Under the pieces are notes generated by a model. The model was not told where the DNA came from. It saw nothing but the letters and a program-made list of their open reading frames with translations, and did no database searches. A stretch of DNA of 64,000 nucleotides from an uncultured Alphaproteobacteria bacterium (lineage in GTDB: Bacteria > Pseudomonadota > Alphaproteobacteria > HIMB59): NCBI GenBank assembly GCA_902521465.1, contig CABYRL010000001.1, positions 62,001-126,000 of the forward strand. Reading direction: 5' to 3'. Numbering within the stretch: position 1 is the stretch's first letter; each line of letters starts with the position of its first letter. Both the position numbers and the translations under genes were made by a program. This document shows, piece after piece, positions 18,560-26,555 of this stretch.

Positions 18560-19561
18560 CTACTCGTCGTAATTTATTTTATTTAAAATATTAATAACAG
18601 CTTTTCGATTTTCAGCTATTTTTAATAAATCAATATTGTCAAACTTAGCACCTCCTGCTAATTCATTCACACCATCTGATAAAGGTACATCGGGTGAAAC
18701 AGGAAATTCATTATTGTCATTTGCGTATATGGCCTGAGCTTTTTGACTAACTAAGAAATCCAAAAGTTTTTCAGATTTTTCTCTAGAACTTTCTTTAAGT
18801 AAAGCTATACCAGAAATATTAACATGAGTTCCTCTATCCTTTTGGTTAGGAAAAACAATTGTTGCTTTCTCTAGCCATATCTTTTGTTCTTCATTATTGA
18901 GCATCTTGAAATAATAATAATGGTTGCCGATACTTAGATCACAAACCCCTGCATATATTGCTTTGACTTGGTCTCTGTCGTTACCCTGAGGTTTTCTAGC
19001 TAAATTTGCTTTTAAATTAATCAAATAATTCTCTAACCACTCCTCACCATGATGAGCCATCAAAGATGCAAACAATGAAACATTATATGGGTGAAAACCA
19101 GATCTTGTACATATTCTTCCTTTATATTTTTCAGATACTAAATCCTCATAAGTAATATCATTAAGACCTAAATCTTTATTCACGTATATAATCCTTGCTC
19201 TTTGAGTAAGGCCTATCCAATTATCACTTTGGAGATGAGAGGGCAAAGCAGAAGAATTATTAATTTTAATTGAGGCTCCTGCTTCAGCTACATCAATTAA
19301 TCTTGATATATCTGATGCTAAGAATACGTCAGCTACAGGCTTATCTTTTTCTAAAATAATTTTTTGAACTAAGCCTTTCTTGGAATATATCCATTCAACA
19401 TCAATACCAGTTTGACTCTCAAATTCATTTAAAAGAGGTTCAATTAACATTGGTTGTCTTTCTGAGTAAATTTTTAATAAATCATCCGCATGTGCACCAC
19501 TAAAACCAATAAAGAAATTAATTACTAAAATCTTTATTAAAAAAGAAATTAAATTTTTCAT
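18560..19561 (-). CDS. fbpA: Periplasmic iron(III) ABC transporter substrate-binding protein
   Basis: A 333-residue exported protein with a signal peptide (hydrophobic 6-22, cleaved after AHA). It is a FbpA/FutA-type solute-binding protein: 'LKIYSERQPMLIEPLL' at the mature start, 'EWIYSKKGLVQKI', 'VADVFLASDISRL', 'GRICTRSG' and the iron-binding Tyr cluster 'GNHYYYFKML' near 222-231. It would bind ferric iron for an FbpBC importer. No permease or ATPase gene is adjacent. It lies directly downstream of an Irr-like regulator on the same strand and ends at a strong terminator. Confidence 0.92.
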   Translation of the reverse strand: MKNLISFLIKILVINFFIGFSGAHADDLLKIYSERQPMLIEPLLNEFESQTGIDVEWIYSKKGLVQKIILEKDKPVADVFLASDISRLIDVAEAGASIKINNSSALPSHLQSDNWIGLTQRARIIYVNKDLGLNDITYEDLVSEKYKGRICTRSGFHPYNVSLFASLMAHHGEEWLENYLINLKANLARKPQGNDRDQVKAIYAGVCDLSIGNHYYYFKMLNNEEQKIWLEKATIVFPNQKDRGTHVNISGIALLKESSREKSEKLLDFLVSQKAQAIYANDNNEFPVSPDVPLSDGVNELAGGAKFDNIDLLKIAENRKAVINILNKINYDE

Positions 19562-19637
19562 ATCATATTACTAATCTCAAATTGAAAAAATCTAAATACA
19601 AAAAAAAATGAATGTTACAAATGAATAAAAAAAAACT

Positions 19638-19648
19638 ATTTCTGAAAT
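19638..19648. promoter_or_regulatory. Short dyad upstream of fbpA
   Basis: ATTTC-T-GAAAT is a perfect 11-bp palindrome in the roughly 105-nt gap between the irr-like gene and fbpA, 77 nt before the fbpA start. Position next to an iron regulator makes it a candidate iron-responsive operator. The core is short and A/T-rich, so chance is a real alternative. Confidence 0.3.
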
Positions 19649-19666
19649 GAACTACAGATTAAAAAT

Positions 19667-20083
19667 TTACTTTTTTTTTAAATTTATAACTAGTGAATAT
19701 TCTTCAAGAAGTGATAAGCAAGCTGGTATAGGAAGATCTTTGTGAAGCTCTTTGCAATCGTCATAATCATAGATTCGGTTTTCTTCTTGATTATAAACAT
19801 GTATGTGATCGGTAGTATTAGTGTCGTAAAATGATTGTTTATCAACAACGATTTGTTTTAAATATCCTTTATCAACAAGGGTATTTAGATTTTCATAAAG
19901 AGTAGTCAGAGAAAAATAACTTCTATTGTCTTTTAAAATTTCATTAATTTGATTAATAGAAAAATGTTTATGATTTCCATCAAAAATTGACTTTAAAAGC
20001 ACCACTCTCTGTTTGGTCTGTCTCCAGCCACAATTTTCTAAGACCACATCAATGTCTTTTTTACAAGCGTTTGATAAGTTCAT
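19667..20083 (-). CDS. Fur-family regulator, Irr-like
   Basis: A 138-residue Fur-superfamily protein. It has an N-terminal winged helix ('LENCGWRQTKQRVVLLKSIF', 'YFSLTTLYENLNTLVDKGYLKQI') and a dimerisation domain with 'FYDTNTTDHIHVYNQEEN'. The latter resembles the haem-responsive Irr subgroup ('YFDTN..HHH') rather than Fur or Zur, and there are no CxxC zinc pairs. Irr controls iron and haem genes in alphaproteobacteria. Here the HHH region reads HIH, so haem sensing may be modified. It lies 105 nt upstream of fbpA on the same strand, which suggests it regulates iron uptake. Confidence 0.82.
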   Translation of the reverse strand: MNLSNACKKDIDVVLENCGWRQTKQRVVLLKSIFDGNHKHFSINQINEILKDNRSYFSLTTLYENLNTLVDKGYLKQIVVDKQSFYDTNTTDHIHVYNQEENRIYDYDDCKELHKDLPIPACLSLLEEYSLVINLKKK

Positions 20084-20461
20084 CAGAGTTAAACTATGTT
20101 AAATTTCATTATTTATCAATACTTTCAGGATAAAAATTAAAGACAAAATAGCACTATTAGATTGAAATGAGTTTTAAATAACTTTGTTTAGTTAGCTGTA
20201 TCAAGGCTTACTCATGTTAGTGACATTCACTTTATTTTTTTTTTGAGAGTTCAATTGATAAATAACATTTACTCTATCAATAAATGATATTGGATAATAT
20301 TTTTCCTCGACAAGTCTTTTTATTCTAAGATTACAAACTTTATTATTAATTTTTCTCATAGGCATATAAAATGCCTATAAGAAAGACATGTAAATTAGTT
20401 ATTTTTTAGCCTTTAAGTTTCTATGAATATTTCAATTTTCTGAAACTTATTTCAAATTTTA
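20084..20461. other. 378-nt intergenic region with hairpins, no gene
   Basis: I found no ORF above about 15 codons on either strand with a ribosome site. It holds a strong stem-loop (20353-20383: TTCT + ATAGGCAT, loop ataaa, ATGCCTAT + AGAA with one mismatch), about 79 nt downstream of the znuA stop, and a weaker one (ATTGATA 20254-20260 with TATCAAT 20275-20281). A T-run lies at 20231-20244. It must contain the irr-like promoter. A small RNA cannot be excluded. Confidence 0.5.
20353..20383 (-). terminator. Stem-loop downstream of znuA
   Basis: An 8-bp stem ATAGGCAT/ATGCCTAT with a 5-nt loop, extended by TTCT/AGAA across a single mismatch. It is positioned as a terminator or 3' end-protecting structure for znuA on the minus strand. 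No U-tract follows on that strand, so the terminator reading is tentative. Confidence 0.4.
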
Positions 20462-21499
20462 TTAGTGACAATCTTTAATTGAATTTGCAATTCCATTAAT
20501 TAGATCACTATACATTGAAGGTCCAGCATCTATATAAGCTCCCAAAGGATCCATTACACCAGTAGAAATTTTCATATCATTCCCGATAGTTTCAATTATT
20601 TTTGGATTATATTGAGGTTCAGAAAAAATACATTTAATACCTTTGTCATTTATAACATCTTGTATATCTGCTATTTGTTTAGCTCCTGGTAGAACATCTG
20701 GATTTAAAGTCAATGCTCCAGCAGGAATTACTCCAAATCTATTCTCAAAATATTGGTAAGCATCGTGAAATACAATATAGCTAATATCTTTTGATAATTC
20801 TTTTTCTACACTATTGATTAAATTATCTAGTTCCAATGTTGCCCCTGCAGTATTAACTGAATATTGTCTTTGACCATCTGGATCTATTTTAATTAATTCG
20901 TCTCGGATAATTTTAACCATTTCTTTAGCATTTTCTGGGTCTAGCCAAATGTGTGGATCAAACTCACCGTGTGCATGCGCATGTGCGTCCTTGTGATCGT
21001 CATCGTGACCTTCATGTTCATCTTCATGGCCATCATGATCATCATCGTGATCGTCGTCCTTGTGACCATGATCATCCTCATCCTCATGGCCTTCATGTTC
21101 ATCTTCATGGCCATCATGATCATCAAAAATATTTTTTTCTCTAAATTTTAATTTTTCTATAGATGATAGCTCCATAAATGAAATAACTTGTGCTTTCTCA
21201 GCAAGTGAGTCTAAAGGTTTTTCCATAAAAGCCTCTAAATCCTCGCCAATCCAAAAAATAATATCAGCTTCTTCAATCATTTTTGCATGAGATGGTTTAA
21301 AAACAAATGTGTGAGGATTATTTGTACCTTCAATAATTAATTGAGGTTCTCCTCTTGTTTCCATAATTCTTGATATCAATGAATGTAAAGGCTTTATTGT
21401 AGTGACTACTTTAATGTCCGTTTTCACATCTGCATGAGAATTAAAACTTAAAAATAAAAAAGAAAGTCCGAAAAATATTGATCTTTTGAAAAAATTCAT
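20462..21499 (-). CDS. znuA: Zinc ABC transporter substrate-binding protein
   Basis: A 345-residue periplasmic zinc-binding protein. The start is ATG 21499: an AGAGGTGG ribosome site precedes it and a signal peptide follows at once ('FFKRSIFFGLSFLFLSFNSHA'). Reading from an upstream ATG at 21550 would add 17 residues encoded by the operator. Zinc ligands are expected in 'TIKPLHSLI', in 'HIWLDPENAKEM' and in 'IVFHDAYQYF'. Between the first two sits an exceptionally long, almost purely His/Asp/Glu/Gly loop, encoded at about 20970-21130. This loop captures zinc and is typical of ZnuA but unusually long here. It is divergent from znuC with Zur operators between. Confidence 0.96.
   Translation of the reverse strand: MNFFKRSIFFGLSFLFLSFNSHADVKTDIKVVTTIKPLHSLISRIMETRGEPQLIIEGTNNPHTFVFKPSHAKMIEEADIIFWIGEDLEAFMEKPLDSLAEKAQVISFMELSSIEKLKFREKNIFDDHDGHEDEHEGHEDEDDHGHKDDDHDDDHDGHEDEHEGHDDDHKDAHAHAHGEFDPHIWLDPENAKEMVKIIRDELIKIDPDGQRQYSVNTAGATLELDNLINSVEKELSKDISYIVFHDAYQYFENRFGVIPAGALTLNPDVLPGAKQIADIQDVINDKGIKCIFSEPQYNPKIIETIGNDMKISTGVMDPLGAYIDAGPSMYSDLINGIANSIKDCH
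21009..21125. repeat. 36-bp direct repeat inside the znuA His-rich loop
   Basis: Positions 21009-21044 and 21090-21125 are identical over 36 bp and lie 81 bp apart, a multiple of three. Each copy encodes the same 12 residues (DDHDGHEDEHEG). The segment between is a looser version of the same His/Asp code. This indicates in-frame repeat expansion of the metal-binding loop by slippage or recombination. Confidence 0.95.
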
Positions 21500-21517
21500 A
21501 TTAATTACCACCTCTAA

Positions 21518-21549
21518 TGTTATACTATTACATATGTAATAATATAACA
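21518..21549. promoter_or_regulatory. Tandem Zur operators between znuA and znuC
   Basis: Two 15-bp dyads, TGTTATACTATTACA (21518-21532) and TGTAATAATATAACA (21535-21549), match the alphaproteobacterial Zur consensus TGTTATANTATAACA. They are mirror images around ATATGT, so the whole block is a near-perfect 30-bp palindrome. They lie between the divergent znuA and znuC starts, and zur is the last gene of the znuCB-zur operon. Zinc-bound Zur would repress both directions. Confidence 0.88.
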
Positions 21550-21572
21550 CTATTAATAAGTCAAATTAAAAA

Positions 21573-22325
21573 ATGAATAAGAGTCTGGTTGAATTAAATA
21601 ATTGTGGAGTCTTTAGAAATCAAAAATGGTTAGTGCGGGGTGTTTCCTTAAAAGTCTCACAAGGAGAAATTGTAACACTAATCGGCCCCAATGGATCAGG
21701 TAAATCAACTACTGCTAAAATGTCTTTAGATATTTTAAAACCTGATGAAGGTACAAACACAATTAAAAAAGATATTAGAATTTCATATGTACCACAAAAA
21801 ATTTCAATTGATTGGTCTTTACCCTTGAGGTCAATAGATTTTGTTAATTTAGTAACAAAGCATAAAACTAGTGAAATAAATGATGCACTTGGAATTACAG
21901 GTATCCAACATCTGATTAATGAAGATGTAAGAAATTTATCAGGAGGTGAATTTCAACGATTACTCATGGCCCGTGCCATAGCTAAAGAACCCCATTTTCT
22001 GGTATTAGATGAACCTGTTCAAGGGGTAGACTATTCTGGAGAGATTGCTTTATACAAAACAATTCAAGAAATTGTAAAAAAAATTAATTGTGGCATTCTT
22101 TTGATATCGCATAACTTACATGTAGTTATGTCTCAAACTGATTATGTTATTTGTCTCAATGGGCATGTTTGCTGTTCTGGTATTCCCAGTTCAGTTATAA
22201 AAGATCAAGAATACATTAAGCTATTTGGTAGTAATATTGATCCTACTTTATCGCTGTATAAGCATAATCATGATCATCATCATTTGCCTGATGGGAGCAT
22301 AGATAAGGCGGATAAAAATAAATAA
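21573..22325 (+). CDS. znuC: Zinc ABC transporter ATP-binding protein
   Basis: A 250-residue ATPase of the high-affinity zinc importer. It has Walker A 'GPNGSGKSTTAK' near 38-49, signature 'LSGGEFQRLLMARA' near 126-139, Walker B 'FLVLDEPVQG' and the switch 'LLISHNLHVV'. The C-terminus is His-rich ('YKHNHDHHHLPDG'), a common zinc-transporter feature. It is the first gene of znuC-znuB-zur, and its stop overlaps the znuB ATG by one base. Confidence 0.96.
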   Translation: MNKSLVELNNCGVFRNQKWLVRGVSLKVSQGEIVTLIGPNGSGKSTTAKMSLDILKPDEGTNTIKKDIRISYVPQKISIDWSLPLRSIDFVNLVTKHKTSEINDALGITGIQHLINEDVRNLSGGEFQRLLMARAIAKEPHFLVLDEPVQGVDYSGEIALYKTIQEIVKKINCGILLISHNLHVVMSQTDYVICLNGHVCCSGIPSSVIKDQEYIKLFGSNIDPTLSLYKHNHDHHHLPDGSIDKADKNK

Positions 22326-23146
22326 TGTTTGATGATTTTATTATCAGAGCGTTTGCAGCAGGTATTGGTTTGGCATTAATTACAGGCCCACTTGGATGTT
22401 TTATTATTTGGAGGAGACTATCTTATTTTGGTGACACAATCGCCCACTCTGCATTGTTAGGTGTTGTTATCGCTTATGCGATGAATTTTAATCTGATCAT
22501 TGCAGTTTTTGCTGTTTCTTGCTTTATTGCTTTATCACTACTTTTTTTACAAAAAAGAACCAATCTACCTGATGATGCATTACTAGGTCTTTTAGCACAT
22601 TCAGTTTTAGCAATTGGTTTAGTTCTATTAGGCATACTTTCGTTTATAAGAATTGATCTTATAGGTCTACTTTTTGGTGATATTTTATCAGTAAACATCA
22701 CTGATGTTTTGTTCGTTTGGATTGGTGGAAGCATTGTTTTGATAGTGTTAATACTAATTTGGAGGCCTCTATTTGCTGCAACTGTAAATTTAGAATTAGC
22801 TAAAGCAGAAGGTTTAAATGCTGATCTAGCTAATGCTATTTTTACAATTCTAATTGCCAGCGTAATAGCAATTTCAATTAAAATTGTTGGAATATTATTA
22901 ATTACAGGTCTTCTAATAATACCTGCTGCTGCCTCTAGAAATTTATCATCTACCCCTATACAAATGGCAATAATTTCATCAGTGATAGGACTTGTTTCAG
23001 TTGTCCTCGGATTACAAACTTCAATGATTTGGAATTCTCCGACAGGTCCAACTATACTAGCAATAGCCTTAGGTGTCTTTATATTAACTCTAATACCTCT
23101 GAAAAAATTGCTAATTTCAAAAAAAAAAATAGAATTGTCAAATTAA
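22325..23146 (+). CDS. znuB: Zinc ABC transporter permease
   Basis: A 273-residue inner-membrane permease of the ABC-3 family with about eight hydrophobic helices. Family landmarks are 'GPLGCFIIWRRLSYFGDTIAHSA' in the N-terminal region and 'LAKAEGLNADLAN' in the cytoplasmic coupling loop. It also shows 'IVGILLITGLLIIPAAASR' near 190-208. It pairs with ZnuC and receives zinc from ZnuA. It is coupled by TAATG to znuC and followed 1 nt later by zur. Confidence 0.95.
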   Translation: MFDDFIIRAFAAGIGLALITGPLGCFIIWRRLSYFGDTIAHSALLGVVIAYAMNFNLIIAVFAVSCFIALSLLFLQKRTNLPDDALLGLLAHSVLAIGLVLLGILSFIRIDLIGLLFGDILSVNITDVLFVWIGGSIVLIVLILIWRPLFAATVNLELAKAEGLNADLANAIFTILIASVIAISIKIVGILLITGLLIIPAAASRNLSSTPIQMAIISSVIGLVSVVLGLQTSMIWNSPTGPTILAIALGVFILTLIPLKKLLISKKKIELSN

Positions 23147-23147
23147 G

Positions 23148-23561
23148 ATGAGTTCAATACATTCACATTCTAAAAAAAATCAAAGTTTGACCAAAAATCA
23201 AAGAATTGTTCTTGATCTCTTGCAAAACAGTGGTGAGCCTTTAAAGGCATACTTTATATTAGACAGTCTGAAGAAAGAGGGTTTAAACTCACCTCTTCAA
23301 GTTTACAGAGCTTTAGATAAATTGGTTGAATTAGGAAAAATTCACAAAATTGAGAGTATTAACTCATTTATAATATGTAATAACTCAAACTGTGCGAGCA
23401 ATACCGCTTTTACCATTTGCGAGAGATGTGGAAAGGTAAAAGAGATTAAAAATAAATATTTAAAGGATAGTGTCAGTGATCTGGTTAAGGATAATCAATT
23501 AGAAATCACAAGGTATAACCTTGAATTTTATGTTTTGTGTAAGTCTTGCAAAATAAATTAA
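23148..23561 (+). CDS. zur: Zinc uptake regulator, Fur family
   Basis: A 137-residue Fur-family repressor. It has a winged helix (about 15-85, 'LTKNQRIVLDLLQNSGEPL' and 'SPLQVYRALDKLVELGKIHKI'). The structural zinc site is formed by the two CxxC pairs 'CERCGK' and 'CKSCKIN' at the C-terminus. Operon position after znuCB and the tandem operators upstream fix the assignment as Zur. This makes an autoregulatory loop in which zur is repressed together with the importer. Confidence 0.93.
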   Translation: MSSIHSHSKKNQSLTKNQRIVLDLLQNSGEPLKAYFILDSLKKEGLNSPLQVYRALDKLVELGKIHKIESINSFIICNNSNCASNTAFTICERCGKVKEIKNKYLKDSVSDLVKDNQLEITRYNLEFYVLCKSCKIN

Positions 23562-23610
23562 TCAAAAACTAATCCTCAAATAAATCCCTATTTTATTGCA
23601 TTTTTGACTA

Positions 23611-23638
23611 TTGACATAAATAAAGACCTATATATATT
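23611..23638 (+). promoter_or_regulatory. Strong rplU promoter, near-leaderless
   Basis: A perfect TTGACA (23611-23616), a 16-bp spacer and TATATT (23633-23638) match 11 of 12 consensus bases. The predicted start is about 23645, only about 6 nt before the rplU ATG, and there is no Shine-Dalgarno in that space. The L21-L27 mRNA should therefore be almost leaderless. Confidence 0.75.
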
Positions 23639-23650
23639 GACCGACTTATT

Positions 23651-24175
23651 ATGTACGCAGTTCTTAAATCAGTTGGTAAGCAATTTAAAGTGTCTCCAGG
23701 AGATGTTTTAAAGATTGATAAAATAGAGGGTAACGTTGGTGATACAATATCTTTTAAAGATATCGTTGCAGTTGGAAATGGAGATAAGTTTGAACTTGGT
23801 TCTCCAGCTGTAAAAGGTGCTGAAGTATCTGCAAAATTACTGTACCAGACAAGGGACGATAAGATTAGAGTTTTTAGAAAAAATAGAAGAAAACATTTTC
23901 AAAGAACTAAAGGTCATCGTCAATATATCTCTATACTAAAGGTCATGGCAATCAAGTCAGCCATAGGAGAAGAAAGCTTTAAAGAGCCGGTAAAGAAAGC
24001 TGCGCCGAAAGCAGAAACTCCAAAAAAAGTTGAAAAAAAGGCTGAAACTTCAAAAAATACTGAAGTAAAAGCTACAGAAACAAATAAAGTTGAAGCTAAA
24101 GCTGAGAAACCTAAAAAGGTTGAAGCTAAAGAAAAAAAGACTGTGAAAAAAGAAACAACTGAGGTAAAAAAGTAA
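23651..24175 (+). CDS. rplU: Ribosomal protein L21 with long C-terminal tail
   Basis: The first 105 or so residues are L21 of the large subunit ('[18 protein letters not shown]', '[19 protein letters not shown]'). A typical L21 has about 100 residues; this one has 174. The extra 70 form a low-complexity Lys/Glu/Ala/Thr/Pro tail built of repeats such as 'KKVEAKA' and 'KPKKVEAKE', expected to be disordered. Similar tails occur in other alphaproteobacteria. It heads the rplU-rpmA pair, with 4 nt between them. Confidence 0.97.
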   Translation: MYAVLKSVGKQFKVSPGDVLKIDKIEGNVGDTISFKDIVAVGNGDKFELGSPAVKGAEVSAKLLYQTRDDKIRVFRKNRRKHFQRTKGHRQYISILKVMAIKSAIGEESFKEPVKKAAPKAETPKKVEKKAETSKNTEVKATETNKVEAKAEKPKKVEAKEKKTVKKETTEVKK

Positions 24176-24179
24176 AACT

Positions 24180-24425
24180 ATGGCAACAAAAAAAGCAGGT
24201 GGAAGTTCCAAAAACGGAAGAGACTCGGCTGGTAGAAGGCTTGGGGTTAAAAAGTTTGGTGGAGAACACGTAATTCCTGGAAATATTATTGTTCGTCAGC
24301 GTGGTACAAAATTTTACCCGGGCGAAAATGTTGGGATTGGAAAAGATCATACTCTTTTCTCCTTAGTTGAAGGCAAAGTTCTGTTTAAAAAATCTCGAAA
24401 CAGACAGTTTGTTTGCGTTAACTAA
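24180..24425 (+). CDS. rpmA: Ribosomal protein L27
   Basis: An 81-residue L27. Its N-terminus '[20 protein letters not shown]' reaches the peptidyl-transferase centre. '[20 protein letters not shown]' and '[19 protein letters not shown]' are diagnostic. There is no cleavable N-terminal extension of the Firmicutes type. It is cotranscribed with rplU and followed 32 nt later by obgE. Confidence 0.98.
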   Translation: MATKKAGGSSKNGRDSAGRRLGVKKFGGEHVIPGNIIVRQRGTKFYPGENVGIGKDHTLFSLVEGKVLFKKSRNRQFVCVN

Positions 24426-24457
24426 ACCCACTTAAAAAAACCTCAAATTAAACTGTT

Positions 24458-25444
24458 ATGGCATTTATAGATAAAGCAAAAATATATATTAAATCAGGAA
24501 ATGGTGGGCACGGCGCTCTTAGTTTTCGAAGAGAAAAATTTGTGGAGTACGGAGGTCCTAATGGTGGAAATGGTGGAAAAGGTGGTGATGTTATTTTTCG
24601 AGGGAATAAAGGAATCAACACTCTCCAAAGATATCGTTTTAACCAGCATCATAATGCGCAAAATGGTATGGGTGGTGCTGGTCAATTAAAAACTGGCGCA
24701 AGCGGTAAAGACCTTATTTTAGACGTCCCTTGTGGAACTGAGATATACACCGAAGACATGAGTATTAAAATTCATGAGATTTTAAAAGATGATGAAACTT
24801 ATCATTTTTTAAGAGGAGGTCAGGGAGGCAAAGGCAATGCTCACTTTAAAAGTTCTACTAATAGAGCACCTCGTAAGTTCCAACAAGGAGAAAAAGGACA
24901 AGAGTCAACTGTCAGATTAAAACTGAAAATATTAGCTGATGTTGGTTTGGTGGGAATGCCAAATGCAGGTAAATCTTCAATTTTAAATTTTGTAACGAAT
25001 GCTAAGTCAAAAGTTGCTGATTATGCCTTTACAACACTTCATCCACACATCGGAATGGTTCAAAAAGAAGATCTTGAATTTGTATTAGCAGATATACCTG
25101 GACTCATAGAACATGCTAGTGCTGGGAAAGGACTAGGTCATGATTTCTTATCCCATGTTGAAAGATGTAAAATTTTAATTCATGTCGTAGATATCACTGA
25201 AGAAAAACCTTTTGAAAATTATAAAGTTATTCGACAAGAACTTTTAAATTATGGAGGTAAAATAGAACAAAAAAAAGAGATTATTGCACTAAATAAGATT
25301 GAAATTGCTGATCAGAAAAGGGTTGAGGAAATTAAAAAAGAATTTGAGACTTTAAATCAAGAAGTTAAATTGATTTCAGCTGCAACGGGCCATCAATTAG
25401 ATCAATTAACAAATTTATGTTTGGAATATTTACAAGATGAATAA
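24458..25444 (+). CDS. obgE: GTPase ObgE/CgtA
   Basis: A 328-residue essential GTPase that associates with 50S subunits and links ribosome assembly to stress. The glycine-rich Obg domain (1-158) contains 'GNGGHGALSFRREKFVEYGG'. The G domain follows, with G1 'GMPNAGKSS', switch I 'YAFTTLHPHIG', G3 'DIPGLIEHA' and G4 'ALNKIEI'. There is no C-terminal OCT domain, as in short alphaproteobacterial forms. It overlaps proB by 8 nt. Confidence 0.97.
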   Translation: MAFIDKAKIYIKSGNGGHGALSFRREKFVEYGGPNGGNGGKGGDVIFRGNKGINTLQRYRFNQHHNAQNGMGGAGQLKTGASGKDLILDVPCGTEIYTEDMSIKIHEILKDDETYHFLRGGQGGKGNAHFKSSTNRAPRKFQQGEKGQESTVRLKLKILADVGLVGMPNAGKSSILNFVTNAKSKVADYAFTTLHPHIGMVQKEDLEFVLADIPGLIEHASAGKGLGHDFLSHVERCKILIHVVDITEEKPFENYKVIRQELLNYGGKIEQKKEIIALNKIEIADQKRVEEIKKEFETLNQEVKLISAATGHQLDQLTNLCLEYLQDE

Positions 25445-26555
25445 AAAATTTTTAGAATTAGCTAAAAAATCAAAAGTTATTGTCATTAAAGTTGGCTCAA
25501 ATATTTTAGTTAATGAAAAGCATGTGCTGAGGAAAAAATGGCTAAGCTCCCTAATTGCAGATGTGAAAGAACTCCAAAAGAGAGGTTCTAAGATAATCAT
25601 TGTTTCATCTGGTGCAATCGCTTTAGGTAGGAATATACTCTCAAAAAAAAAGTTGACTAATTTGCATGAAAAGCAGGCTGCTGCATCAATAGGTCAAATA
25701 CAACTCTCGCAACAATGGCAAAAAGCTTTTGCAAAATTAAATATTCAAAGTTCTCAGATTTTAATAACAGCTGAAGATTTAAACGAAAGAAGAAAATATT
25801 TGAACATCAGAAATACAATTTACTCTCTCATGGATTTAAATGTTGTTCCAATAATTAATGAAAATGATACTACCTCGACAGAAGAAATTCGTTTTGGAGA
25901 TAATGATAAACTTTCTGCTATGATTGCAAATGCCCTGTCAGCAGAGTTATTAATTTTATTATCTGATGTGAATGGTCTGTATACTGCAAATCCTAAAAAA
26001 TCATTACAAGCTAAACTGATTACATCTGTTGAAGAGGTTGATCAACAAATAGAAAAATATATTGATAAAGATTTAAGTGAGTTTGGTTCTGGTGGGATGT
26101 TGGCAAAAATCAATGCTGCAAAACTCTGTATTCAATCTGGATCCACCATGATCATATCAAATGGTTTGGTGAATAATCCTTTGAGTAAGATTGATCCTCA
26201 ATCTTCAACATGGTTTCACCCTTCCAAAAATATTCTGACAAGCCGCCAGCAATGGATTTGGAATAGACCAATACAAAAAGCAATTGTTCATATTGATGAA
26301 GGGGCCTCAAAAGCACTCAAGAAAAATTCAAGTCTGTTGGCAATCGGTGTAAAGTCAATCGATGGAAAGTTTTATCGTGGTGATACTGTTTCGATCCATT
26401 ACAATAAAAAAGAGTTAGCTAGAGGCATGATTAATTATGATTTTCAAGAAATGGATAAAATAAAAGGTAAAAAATCATCAGAATTCAGTGAAATTCTTGG
26501 TTTTGTCCGAGAGGATGAGATTATTCATAAAGATAACTTGGTGAGATCGAGATGA
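25437..26555 (+). CDS. proB: Glutamate 5-kinase
   Basis: A 372-residue enzyme with an N-terminal amino-acid-kinase domain and a C-terminal PUA domain (from about 275). It phosphorylates glutamate as the first step of proline synthesis. Motifs are 'VIVIKVGSNILVN', 'IIVSSGAIALGRN', 'PIINENDTTSTEEIRFGDND' and 'GSGGMLAKINAAK'. It overlaps obgE by 8 nt and proA by 4 nt (ATGA). Confidence 0.97.
   Translation: MNKKFLELAKKSKVIVIKVGSNILVNEKHVLRKKWLSSLIADVKELQKRGSKIIIVSSGAIALGRNILSKKKLTNLHEKQAAASIGQIQLSQQWQKAFAKLNIQSSQILITAEDLNERRKYLNIRNTIYSLMDLNVVPIINENDTTSTEEIRFGDNDKLSAMIANALSAELLILLSDVNGLYTANPKKSLQAKLITSVEEVDQQIEKYIDKDLSEFGSGGMLAKINAAKLCIQSGSTMIISNGLVNNPLSKIDPQSSTWFHPSKNILTSRQQWIWNRPIQKAIVHIDEGASKALKKNSSLLAIGVKSIDGKFYRGDTVSIHYNKKELARGMINYDFQEMDKIKGKKSSEFSEILGFVREDEIIHKDNLVRSR

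Noticed and set aside
21009-21125. Possible CRISPR-like repeat pair
   Set aside because: Only two copies, spacing is coding and in frame, and they encode the ZnuA metal loop; no cas genes.
20951-21151. Antisense frames over the znuA His-rich loop (long Met/Ile/Val-rich ORFs on both strands)
   Set aside because: They are shadows of a low-complexity GAT/CAT-type code; no ribosome site and composition follows the repeat, not a protein.
21500-21550. Longer znuA start at 21550
   Set aside because: The added 17 codons are the Zur operator; ATG 21499 has an AGAGGTGG site and is followed directly by the signal peptide.
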